Shown here piece by piece: positions 7,276-13,407 of a stretch of DNA of 14,910 nt. This stretch comes from Candidatus Bathyarchaeota archaeon RBG_13_60_20. GTDB taxonomy: Archaea > Thermoproteota > Bathyarchaeia > TCS64. Every line of letters begins with the position of its first letter. Within the stretch, counting starts at the first letter, position 1. The stretch is from positions 1-14,910 of the forward strand of contig MEZG01000017.1 in the NCBI GenBank assembly GCA_001775965.1. The letters run 5' to 3'. Below the pieces are notes generated by a model. The model saw only the letters and a program-made list of their open reading frames with translations. It had not been told where the DNA came from and did no database searches. A program made the translations under genes and the position numbers.

Positions 7276-7302
7276 AAAAAATAGACACATTAAAAGTGTC
7301 TA
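7276..7302 (-). terminator. Hairpin and T-run terminator of the membrane operon
   Basis: On the minus strand TAGACAC (7302-7296) pairs perfectly with GTGTCTA (7288-7282) across a seven-base loop and is followed at once by TATTTTTT (to 7276). It begins seven bases after the TAA of the last membrane gene, separated by a C6 run. It has the form of a bacterial intrinsic terminator; archaeal RNA polymerase also stops at such T-runs. It separates the membrane operon from the aro operon on the same strand. Confidence 0.7.
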
Positions 7303-7308
7303 GGGGGG

Positions 7309-8037
7309 TTAACTTACGTCTTCAGGAGCTCGTGAAAGCAGTTTCTTCAGCGGGTAGAAGTGATCAATGAGCATTGCTATGAACATTAGCGCGGGGATCC
7401 ACCACGTCGTTGGGGGAGTTTGAATGGTATCGAGCACCTTCCACTGTATAAGGTTGATCTTACCCAATGCCGTCGTTGTGATGGTCATGGCTGTATAGAT
7501 CAGTAGCACTAGACGTCCTAATTGTCTGAAAGTAGTCGTAGGCTTTGAAGCGTAGTCCGTGAAGAAGAAGTAGCTAAGACCTAATGCATAGGCTACTGCC
7601 GTGACTAGTGTTCCCACTGTCGCTACAGAGATTCCTTGGCCCAGGATGTTCAATGCGTTTTTGGCATAGCCATAGGTTACCGTCCAGAATAACGCAGGAC
7701 CATAGGGTAACACCACGCCCATGCCAACCGTCAATGTTAGGATAGATACTGCTCTATAGACGTTGATCAACTTGGGTACGAAGATGCAAAGATACCCTAA
7801 GCCTAAGATCCATGGGAGAAGCATCGCAACGTTAAAGTTCCCATTGACGAACATCTGCGATATTACTCCTCTTTGGTAAGCATCGATTTGCGCTACGATA
7901 AGGTAGCCAGCACCGATTCCTACAACTAGGCTCTGAGCTATACGGTATACTGGATTATTCTTGTATAGTACAGTGTAGGCTGCGAAGAATATGAAGGTGT
8001 TCAGGTAGGGCATAAATGGTTCAATAGGTGATGCCAA
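7309..8037 (-). CDS. Polytopic membrane protein B2 of a four-gene membrane operon, function unknown
   Basis: 242 residues and very hydrophobic, with about six to seven predicted helices (around 12-26, 32-49, 68-90, 97-119, 132-160, 172-190, 213-227). I do not recognise a named family. It shares a layout with B1 (8931-9569): an acidic residue after a helix (Asp52), N-F-N at 67-69, then a helix ending IFVPKLINVYRA (YRA at 94-96), against Asp102, N-I-N and IFSPMIRIYRA in B1. This points to a duplicated gene. The protein ends with a polar tail (KKLLSRAPEDVS). The start is TTG at 8035-8037, directly after the TAA of A2, with GGAGGT seven to eight bases upstream. It is the last gene before the terminator at 7276-7302. 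No catalytic or transporter signature is visible; a membrane subunit of a complex is the likeliest role. Confidence 0.82.
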   Translation of the reverse strand: MASPIEPFMPYLNTFIFFAAYTVLYKNNPVYRIAQSLVVGIGAGYLIVAQIDAYQRGVISQMFVNGNFNVAMLLPWILGLGYLCIFVPKLINVYRAVSILTLTVGMGVVLPYGPALFWTVTYGYAKNALNILGQGISVATVGTLVTAVAYALGLSYFFFTDYASKPTTTFRQLGRLVLLIYTAMTITTTALGKINLIQWKVLDTIQTPPTTWWIPALMFIAMLIDHFYPLKKLLSRAPEDVS

Positions 8038-8919
8038 TTACTTTACCTCCTCTGTGGCTAGCGCCGGTTTCTTTAATACATACTGAATGTTGGCTATGAC
8101 CATTATTATGATCATTATGGCTGATATCGTGAACGTGTTTTGTAGATAGGAGAAAGCCTTGCCTTTGATGCCGGATAGGATCTCGTACTCGGCCCCTCCT
8201 CTCTGACCCATTATCATACCTTTGAAGTACCCTGCAGTATAGCTTAGCGCCAGGTATGAAGCAGAATCTGTTCCTCCCATCTCTATTACTGGTGTGTTAT
8301 ACCGAACCACATATATTGTCTCCAAGCCACGGGCGTCCAAACCTATCATAAGATCAGCGTCCACCTTCAATTCGTCGAAGTTGCTTATCATTGGTAGGTC
8401 TTCTAGCCTGTTTCCGTATGCATCAACAGGAGTGATCGCCATGATACTATCCTTCCATTGTTCGAGAAGTTGGTTGCCTCCAGCTACATAGCCGAGGTTG
8501 ACAAACTTTACGCCATAGTCTGGGTGTTTCTCTGGTTGGGCACCGTACAGTAGAGGTAATAGATACTTGTCGAGAGTGGCCTCATTGTCTGGACTTGATG
8601 CCCAAAGGAGAATATGTGCTTCCCTAGCTATTAGATCTTTCCAAACGCTAGTTACTGCTTCACTCATATCTCCCCAAAGCTTCGAGGTCTCTCCACTATT
8701 GAGGATAAAGACCCTAGTACCCTTTTGGACTCCGGTAAAGACTCTTGGAGGGTCGGCGAAGCTGACGGTTACTCCTTCATCAAGGGTTCTGTAGAAGTCT
8801 TTACTCCAATTTACTATGGGTACTGGGAATGTAATGGGTGCTATGGACGATATGAAGATGACAGCGAAGAGCATTATGTAGATCCACCGTTTGTCTTTAA
8901 AGTTTAGACTTTTCATCAT
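8038..8919 (-). CDS. Bitopic membrane protein A2 with alpha/beta ectodomain, function unknown
   Basis: 293 residues. One helix near the N-terminus (about 13-33), a soluble region of roughly 220 residues, and a second helix (about 262-283) followed by a short charged tail. The soluble part alternates strand-like and helix-like stretches (RVFILN, HILLWAS, VKFVNLGY, ADLMIGLD, TPVIEMGG), suggesting a Rossmann-like fold. It aligns by eye with A1 (9572-10339): KGT-x-x-F (66-71), a W-G pair (82-83) followed by S and V/T-T, and a membrane-near EILSGIKGKAF that mirrors AILAGEDIIKAF of A1. The ectodomain probably faces the outside, but orientation is not proven. ATG at 8919 has a strong AGGAGG that overlaps the B1 stop codon. 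No family name is recalled with confidence. Confidence 0.82.
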   Translation of the reverse strand: MMKSLNFKDKRWIYIMLFAVIFISSIAPITFPVPIVNWSKDFYRTLDEGVTVSFADPPRVFTGVQKGTRVFILNSGETSKLWGDMSEAVTSVWKDLIAREAHILLWASSPDNEATLDKYLLPLLYGAQPEKHPDYGVKFVNLGYVAGGNQLLEQWKDSIMAITPVDAYGNRLEDLPMISNFDELKVDADLMIGLDARGLETIYVVRYNTPVIEMGGTDSASYLALSYTAGYFKGMIMGQRGGAEYEILSGIKGKAFSYLQNTFTISAIMIIIMVIANIQYVLKKPALATEEVK

Positions 8920-8930
8920 TTCAATTCCTC

Positions 8931-9569
8931 CTAGCTTGGCCTCATCTTTTCCTTCAGTAGAATCATTCGGGTTACCAGTGCGACAGCGCCAATGTATGTG
9001 CTGATCCAGAACGCTGAATCAGAGGCACCGGAGATGTATATCTGCACGAAGTCGCCCGCCTGTGGAATCGCTGGGTGTATCATCTGGCCTATAGGCGAGT
9101 ACGTCATGAACGCAAGGATACTTAACCCGATCAAGAGTGCCATGGTCCAAGTTTTTGCACGGTATATTCGTATCATGGGCGAGAATATGCTGATAGAGAT
9201 AGCCGAAATTACGGCCATCGTCCCGATAATGTTGATGTTGGCGTATAGTGTTTTATACGTGGCGTCAGCGATTCCGCCGGTGAATCCAAGCAGAATCATG
9301 AGGACAGCCGAACCTACAACGATGGTATCGTAGGGTAAAGTTGACTCTTTCTTTATTATGTTTCTAACATGTCTTCGAATCAATAGCACTGAGACAATGG
9401 CGGTTGGCCAAGGTAGAGATAATGTAACCGAGTTTCTTAGAGTCACTGCGAAAGACCAACCGGGGTCCATGAAGTAAAGGGAGGCAATTATGAACATACC
9501 GATAACGCCCACGATCGTGGGAAGATTTCCCAGGATAAGTTGTGTCATTGTTTCATTTTCTTGCTGCAT
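8931..9569 (-). CDS. Polytopic membrane protein B1 of a four-gene membrane operon, function unknown
   Basis: 212 residues with about six predicted helices (around 13-33, 48-64, 82-98, 112-130, 140-158, 184-204). Loops are short except for a polar segment near 164-186 (HPAIPQAGDFVQ...). The N-I-N (111-113) and FSPMIRIYRA (129-138) stretch is matched by B2 downstream, and Asp102 has a counterpart in Asp52 of B2. No enzyme or transporter signature is recognised. The ATG at 9567-9569 lies two bases past the A1 stop and the stop TAG at 8931-8933 overlaps the AGGAGG of A2, so the genes are co-translated. By context it is one subunit of a membrane complex with A1, A2 and B2. The ATG seven codons further in is a less likely start. 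Confidence 0.82.
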   Translation of the reverse strand: MQQENETMTQLILGNLPTIVGVIGMFIIASLYFMDPGWSFAVTLRNSVTLSLPWPTAIVSVLLIRRHVRNIIKKESTLPYDTIVVGSAVLMILLGFTGGIADATYKTLYANINIIGTMAVISAISISIFSPMIRIYRAKTWTMALLIGLSILAFMTYSPIGQMIHPAIPQAGDFVQIYISGASDSAFWISTYIGAVALVTRMILLKEKMRPS

Positions 9570-9571
9570 TT

Positions 9572-10339
9572 TTAGATTACCCCCAGATAGAAAAGCACAC
9601 CGCCAATTGTTATGACCCCTATTAGGAAGGCTTTGATTATATCTTCACCTGCAAGAATTGCCTTAGGAACCGGGTCTTCAGACAGGTAGGCACCTATAGC
9701 GATGTTTTCCTCTGCAAAGCTTAGATAGTCAGCGCAAAGGGCTGCCATTGAGTTGTCGTTTGGCCAAATCTCTCCCGCAACAAGCATCGCACCTGTTGTG
9801 GCTAAAGCCTCATAGAGAACAATGTTCGAAGTCTGGTTGTGTCCACCAACCATCACTGCGGCCCCAATATTAAACCTGTGAATCTTTTCCACGCCAGACA
9901 TTACGAGACCAGTATTGTCAGGGTAGAAGTTGATATCATCCAGATTGAATCTTTCGGGGTGTCCACTCAATCCAAATCCTGCTTCCATGTAGTCTTGGGA
10001 CATCATGGCATAGACGGCGTTTGTAGTGCCCGTAATGATCCTAACTCCAAGCGATCCTGCTTCTTTAGAGATCACCTTCAGCAGTTCTAGTGTGGAAGGT
10101 ACGAAAGCAAGAGTAGTCAAACCACTTGAGTGCCCCCAGAAGTTGGCACCTGTCCACCCAGTATCAAAAAAGAGTGGCGTCCCCTTCTCAGTGGACACTC
10201 TGACAGCTTCAAGTGAAGCTTCCACAGTGGGAATCTGGCGTAGTTTCACACCTTTTAAAACAAAGGATGATATCAGTAGCGTCACAAAGGATGCAAAGAA
10301 AACCAGGAGTATGTCTAATCGTACTATTTTGAAACTCAT
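9572..10339 (-). CDS. Bitopic membrane protein A1, DUF6754-like
   Basis: 255 residues: N-terminal helix (about 9-28), an alpha/beta ectodomain, and a C-terminal helix (about 236-253) with almost no tail. Conserved-looking stretches are RQIPTVEASLEAV (34-46), EKGTPLFFDTG (51-61), FWG (67-69), LGVRIITGTTN (98-107), an IHRFNIGAAVMVGG stretch (153-166) followed by YEALATTGAMLVAGE, and ADYLSFAEE (203-211). From memory this is the pattern of DUF6754-type proteins in archaea and Chloroflexota, whose function is not known; that assignment is from recall, not a search. A decayed relative lies just across the intergenic region at 10638-10946. ATG at 10339 follows GAGG and a nine-A tract. First gene of the operon; TATA-like box at 10386-10400. 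Confidence 0.85.
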   Translation of the reverse strand: MSFKIVRLDILLVFFASFVTLLISSFVLKGVKLRQIPTVEASLEAVRVSTEKGTPLFFDTGWTGANFWGHSSGLTTLAFVPSTLELLKVISKEAGSLGVRIITGTTNAVYAMMSQDYMEAGFGLSGHPERFNLDDINFYPDNTGLVMSGVEKIHRFNIGAAVMVGGHNQTSNIVLYEALATTGAMLVAGEIWPNDNSMAALCADYLSFAEENIAIGAYLSEDPVPKAILAGEDIIKAFLIGVITIGGVLFYLGVI

Positions 10340-10385
10340 GTTTTTTTTTCCTCTAGTTTGTGTTATCCGAAGAAAAATGGAGGTA

Positions 10386-10400
10386 CTTATTATTTAAAAT
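10386..10400 (-). promoter_or_regulatory. TATA-like promoter of the membrane operon
   Basis: The minus strand reads ATTTTAAATAATAAG (10400-10386), centred about 54 bases before the A1 ATG. With usual spacing, transcription would begin near 10368, giving a leader of about 28 bases that contains the GAGG ribosome site at 10350-10353. Sequence resemblance only. Confidence 0.45.
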
Positions 10401-10544
10401 TTTAGATCATTTTCAAAAATTACACACAAGTTCTTGATAAAGAGAGCAGAGGAGCATAAACATCAATATTTTATAACAGCTGAACGTTATTTGAGACCGA
10501 TTCCTATAAAAATCATTAATGCTTAGTTGGGAGCTCAGAAGATG

Positions 10545-10583
10545 AACTATATATCAACATAGCGAACTGATGTTCATATAGTT
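10545..10583. repeat. Long imperfect inverted repeat in the divergent intergenic region
   Basis: AACTATATATCAACAT (10545-10560) faces ATGTTCATATAGTT (10570-10583) across nine bases; the arms match over AACTATAT and AACAT with a small internal indel. It lies 55-93 bases before the start of the decayed DUF6754-like gene and about 205-245 bases before A1. Size and AT-richness fit a dimeric regulator's operator, and the right arm (CATATAGTT) could also act as the TATA box of the plus-strand gene. The remainder of 10401-10637 is AT-rich with no gene or RNA that I recognise. Confidence 0.4.
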
Positions 10584-10637
10584 AAGATACATTAAAAGAA
10601 AAACAAATAGTTATCGGAGAAAAGGAGACAACCAAAA

Positions 10638-10946
10638 ATGGCTTTCCTAATCCAAGGCAGAATCTTCGGGTTAGTGTATCTACTGTTCATAATGGGCCTC
10701 AGTGGCCTACTACATCAAACAGGCGCAGGCAGGTAAGGTGCCCAAGGTTCGGCGTATACCCGGCATCGACGCTATCGACGAGTCCATTGGGTGTGCAGTG
10801 GAGATGGGTCGCCTCGTCTTCTGCAGCCACGGCATCGCCACACCGCGACGCTACGACGGGGCCGCAGACCATCGCTAGCCTAAGCGTCCTCAACTACGTA
10901 GCCAAGCGCTGCGTGGCCGTCGGGGCCAGGGTCGTGGTCCCCGTTA
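10638..10946 (+). pseudogene. Decayed DUF6754-like gene (relative of A1), N-terminal half only
   Basis: Reading starts at ATG 10638, with AAAGGAG eight bases before, and encodes a membrane helix (MAFLIQGRIFGLVYLLFIMG). An extra base near 10700-10705 shifts the frame; the next frame continues from 10705 as AYYIKQAQAGKVPKVRRIPG and on through DAIDESIG and GRLVFCSHGIATP, and stops at TAG 10876. A second shift near 10855 leads to GPQTIASLSVLNYVAKRC and GARVVVPVRH, ending about 10946. The pieces align with A1: RRIPGIDAIDESI against RQIPTVEASLEAV, then E-x-G-x-x-x-F, then L-x-x-V-A/S followed by LGVRIITGT. The second half of the domain and the C-terminal helix are missing. The codons are GC-rich, unlike A1. 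It might be a GC-rich native copy that decayed; indel errors in the assembly could explain the shifts but not the missing half. Confidence 0.75.
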
Positions 10947-11927
10947 GGCATCCTGGAGGAGAGGGTAGGCTGGGCGGACAGCGACGGTAACGAGATGACG
11001 GAGCCGGCGACGCCCCACGTACGCGCCATCGACGGCATCAAGGCCAACGCCGACGAGGGGGGCTTGGAAGCGGCCCTCTTCGAGGGCATCACCACGGCTC
11101 AGGTGCTGCCCCGGCAGCGCCAACGTCATCGGCGGGACGGGCCTGGTCCTTAAGACGGCCCCCAAGACCACCGTGGACCAGATGGTAATCAAGGACCCCA
11201 GCGGCATGAAGATTGCATTCGGCGAGAACCCGCGACGCGTCTATGGCGTGGAGCAGAAGAAGATGCCCTGCACTAGGATGGGCGTCGCGGCGTGCTCAGG
11301 GAGTGGCTCCAGAGGGCCAAGAACTACATGGAGAAGAAGGAGAAGTTCGCGGACGAGCCGGAGAAGCAGCCGGAGTACGATATCAGACTGGAGCCCCTGG
11401 TCCCCGTGCTCAAAAGGGTGATACCGCTGAGGGCCCACGCCCACAGGGCCGACGACGTGGCCACGGCGGTCCGCATCTGCGAAGAGTTCGGCCTGGACAT
11501 GAGCTGGGAGCACGCCACCGAGGGCCACAGGATCGCCAAGTGGATAGCAGAGAAGGGAATACCTGCGGTGTGGGGGCCCAGCCTCAGCAACCGGGGCAAG
11601 TGGGAGATGCGGGAGCTGGGCTACGACACCCCCAAGGTGATGTACGACGCGGGGGTCAAGTTCGCCATCCAGACCGACGCCGTGGGCAGCACTGTCAGGT
11701 TCCTGCCCATCTGCGCGGCCCTGAGCGTTAAGGAGGGCCTACCCTACGACTACGCGTTAAAGGCCATCACCATAGTGCCTGCCGAGATCATCGGCGTCGC
11801 CGACAGGGTGGGGAGCATCGAGAAGGGGAAGGACGCCGACTTGAGGCTCCTCAGCGGGGACCCCCTGGAGTACGCCACCAAGGTTGAGAAGGTCATCATA
11901 GACGGCGAACTGGCCCACAGCCGTTAA
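10947..11927 (+). pseudogene. Decayed amidohydrolase (imidazolonepropionase-like), N-terminus missing
   Basis: Directly after the previous remnant the sequence switches to GILEERVGWADSDGNEMTEP..., a typical internal stretch of metal-dependent amidohydrolases of the imidazolonepropionase-like group. Three reading frames are needed: 10947 to about 11111 (through EGITTAQVLP), about 11113 to 11288 (GSANVIGGTGLVLKTAPK... to RMGVA), and 11292-11927 (211 residues, intact to the TAA). The last part has RAHAHRADD, WEHATEGH, AIQTDAVGS and GSIEKGKDADL, so the later His and Asp metal positions remain. The first ~60-80 residues, including the HxH metal motif, are absent, so it cannot be active as written. 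Third-frame residues look well preserved, so decay is recent or the shifts are partly sequence errors. GTG at 11292 could still express a fragment. Confidence 0.8.
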
Positions 11928-11934
11928 TCCCCCC

Positions 11935-11949
11935 AACTTTTATTCTTTA
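11935..11949 (+). terminator. T-rich stretch after the amidohydrolase remnant
   Basis: CAACTTTTATTCTTTA follows the TAA of the amidohydrolase remnant after a C-rich tract. Archaeal transcription often ends at such T-rich tracts. The neighbouring cyclophilin gene converges from the other side, with only 43 bases between the two stop codons. Weak evidence. Confidence 0.3.
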
Positions 11950-11970
11950 GAGAGATGGCGGCTGGTCGGG

Positions 11971-12603
11971 TCAGCTCTCCTTCATGTAGGCTCTCACAAT
12001 CACGACGTTCTCCACGGGCCAGTCTTCCATGGCACCGTAGGGCGTCCCCTTGGAGCCCGTCTGGGACGCCTCAATCACGTCCACGACGTCCATGCCTTTC
12101 ACGACCTTCCCGAACACCGTGTAACCGTACCCATCGGGGTTGGGGTAGTCGAGGCTGGGGTTATCGACGGTGTTTATGTAGAACTGGCTGGTCGCCGAGT
12201 CTGGGTTCGACGAGCGGGCCATGGCGACGGTGCCCTTGAGGTTCTTCAAACCGTTCTTGGCCTCGGTCTCCACAGGGTCCCTGGTCGGGCTCTTCCACGT
12301 CCCGTCCGGCTGGAATCCTCCCCCCTGGACCACGAATCCCGCCATGACCCTGTGGAAAACGAGGCCGTCGTAGAAGCCCTGCTCCACATACGCCACGAAG
12401 TTCTCCACCGTCTTGGGCGCCTTGGCCCTGTCAAGCCCCACCTCGATCATGCCGAGGCTGGTCTCCAGCACCGCTATCTCGCTCACCTCAGGCCCCTTGA
12501 AAAGTATGTCCGCCACGCTCATAAGAATCGAGCCTGAGAACAGGAACAGCACCACCGCAATCATAACGTTTTTCCTGGTGAACTTCACGGGTACATGAGG
12601 CAC
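11971..12603 (-). CDS. Membrane-anchored peptidyl-prolyl cis-trans isomerase, cyclophilin type
   Basis: 210 residues. A basic N-terminus and one hydrophobic helix (about 13-32) are followed by a cyclophilin domain from about 43 to the end. Catalytic landmarks: FHRVMAGFVVQGG (Arg of FHRV, Phe and Gln of FVVQGG), LKGTVAMAR, ATSQFYINT and YTVFGKVVKGMDVVD. It speeds proline isomerisation in folding proteins; the anchor suggests it works at the outer face of the membrane. This compact form without long loops is typical of archaea and bacteria. Start GTG at 12601-12603; AT-rich TATA-like sequence (TTAAATAA, 12630-12623) is centred about 24 bases upstream, which would make it leaderless. It lies 34 bases after the HTH-CBS gene on the same strand, so cotranscription is also possible. 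Confidence 0.9.
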   Translation of the reverse strand: MPHVPVKFTRKNVMIAVVLFLFSGSILMSVADILFKGPEVSEIAVLETSLGMIEVGLDRAKAPKTVENFVAYVEQGFYDGLVFHRVMAGFVVQGGGFQPDGTWKSPTRDPVETEAKNGLKNLKGTVAMARSSNPDSATSQFYINTVDNPSLDYPNPDGYGYTVFGKVVKGMDVVDVIEASQTGSKGTPYGAMEDWPVENVVIVRAYMKES

Positions 12604-12637
12604 CTGGGTGACTCTTAAAAGTTATTTAATCTTCGGC

Positions 12638-13195
12638 CTAGCCTATGGTACCCAGTAGGTCGGCCTTTGTCACGATACCCACGACCTTGCCCTTCTTCTG
12701 TACGAGCACCGCCGGGTAGTACTTGAGGAGGCTTGAGAGCAGGCTCAGCGGGGCGTCCTCGGATACCTGGGGGAAGCCCTCCTCCATGATCTCCCTCACC
12801 CTCTTCCTGCCGGGGGGCGTGTCGTCGTCCGGGTACAGCACCTGGTCTAGAAGCGTTCTCTCGGAGACGCCGCCAACGTGCTTGTCCCCGTCCATCACGG
12901 GCAACTGGCTGAACCCGTGACTGCGCATCGTCTCGATCGCCTCCTGGATTGTGGCGCTAGCTTGGACGCTGATCACGTCCGTGGTCATAATCTCCGCCGC
13001 TGAGACCTCCTTCCTCCTCTCGATCTTGTCCAGGGCCTCGAATATGGCCTTGACCTTGAGGTAGCTGGGTTCGATCTTGCCCGCCTCCAGTTTAGCTATG
13101 TAGCTCTGGCTCACGCCTGCGAGGTCCGCGAGCTGGTTCTGGGTGAGGCCGAGTTTTCTGCGTCGATCCGGGATTATATCGATGGCGGGCAGCAT
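12638..13195 (-). CDS. XRE-family HTH and tandem CBS domain protein
   Basis: 185 residues with the start chosen here. Residues about 6-55 form a helix-turn-helix (RRRKLGLTQNQLADLAGVSQ, SYIAKLEAG), followed by two CBS domains at about 65-122 (AAEIMTTDVISVQASAT, FSQLPVMDGDKHVGGV) and about 130-183 (VREIMEEGFPQVSEDAP, VVGIVTKADLLG). Such proteins are widespread in archaea; CBS pairs usually bind adenosine nucleotides or SAM, so it is probably a ligand-responsive transcription regulator, target unknown. The frame is open 18 codons further to 13249, but that extension contains the promoter: BRE-like CGAAAAG and AATATATTT centred 27 bases before the ATG at 13195. A leaderless start at 13195 is therefore preferred, and it gives the usual family N-terminus. 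Confidence 0.9.
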   Translation of the reverse strand: MLPAIDIIPDRRRKLGLTQNQLADLAGVSQSYIAKLEAGKIEPSYLKVKAIFEALDKIERRKEVSAAEIMTTDVISVQASATIQEAIETMRSHGFSQLPVMDGDKHVGGVSERTLLDQVLYPDDDTPPGRKRVREIMEEGFPQVSEDAPLSLLSSLLKYYPAVLVQKKGKVVGIVTKADLLGTIG

Positions 13196-13216
13196 GGCAA
13201 TAGGTGGCTGACTCAC

Positions 13217-13233
13217 CAAATATATTCTTTTCG
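13217..13233 (-). promoter_or_regulatory. BRE and TATA box of the HTH-CBS gene
   Basis: On the minus strand CGAAAAG (13233-13227) is followed by AATATATTT (13226-13218), a close match to the archaeal BRE-TATA layout. The TATA centre is 27 bases before the ATG at 13195, so the message would start at or next to that ATG. This is the clearest archaeal promoter in the window. Confidence 0.65.
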
Positions 13234-13316
13234 TCATTTTTTCGGCCAAGTCGTATTAGCTGGGGCATCACCGCCCTCCACCACATATTCCTGGCGGAAT
13301 CGGAGACGCAAAAACC

Positions 13317-13326
13317 GATAAATAAT
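13317..13326 (+). promoter_or_regulatory. TATA-like box of the cupin gene
   Basis: GATAAATAAT at 13317-13326 would place the transcription start near 13347, shortly before GTG AAG GAG TGA (13351-13362) and the cupin coding sequence. It diverges from the HTH-CBS promoter about 90 bases away. Positions 13234-13316 contain nothing else that I can identify. Confidence 0.4.
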
Positions 13327-13407
13327 GGAATAGTTCTATGTGGTTAACCTGTGAAGGAGTGAATCGGACTCACACTGAAACTTGAGGACTGGGGAACATT
13401 CGAAGGC

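Noticed and set aside
10398..10637. Search for a tRNA, small RNA or attachment site at the edge of the putative transferred segment
   Set aside because: No cloverleaf, CCA end, integrase gene or direct repeat flanking the segment could be found by eye.
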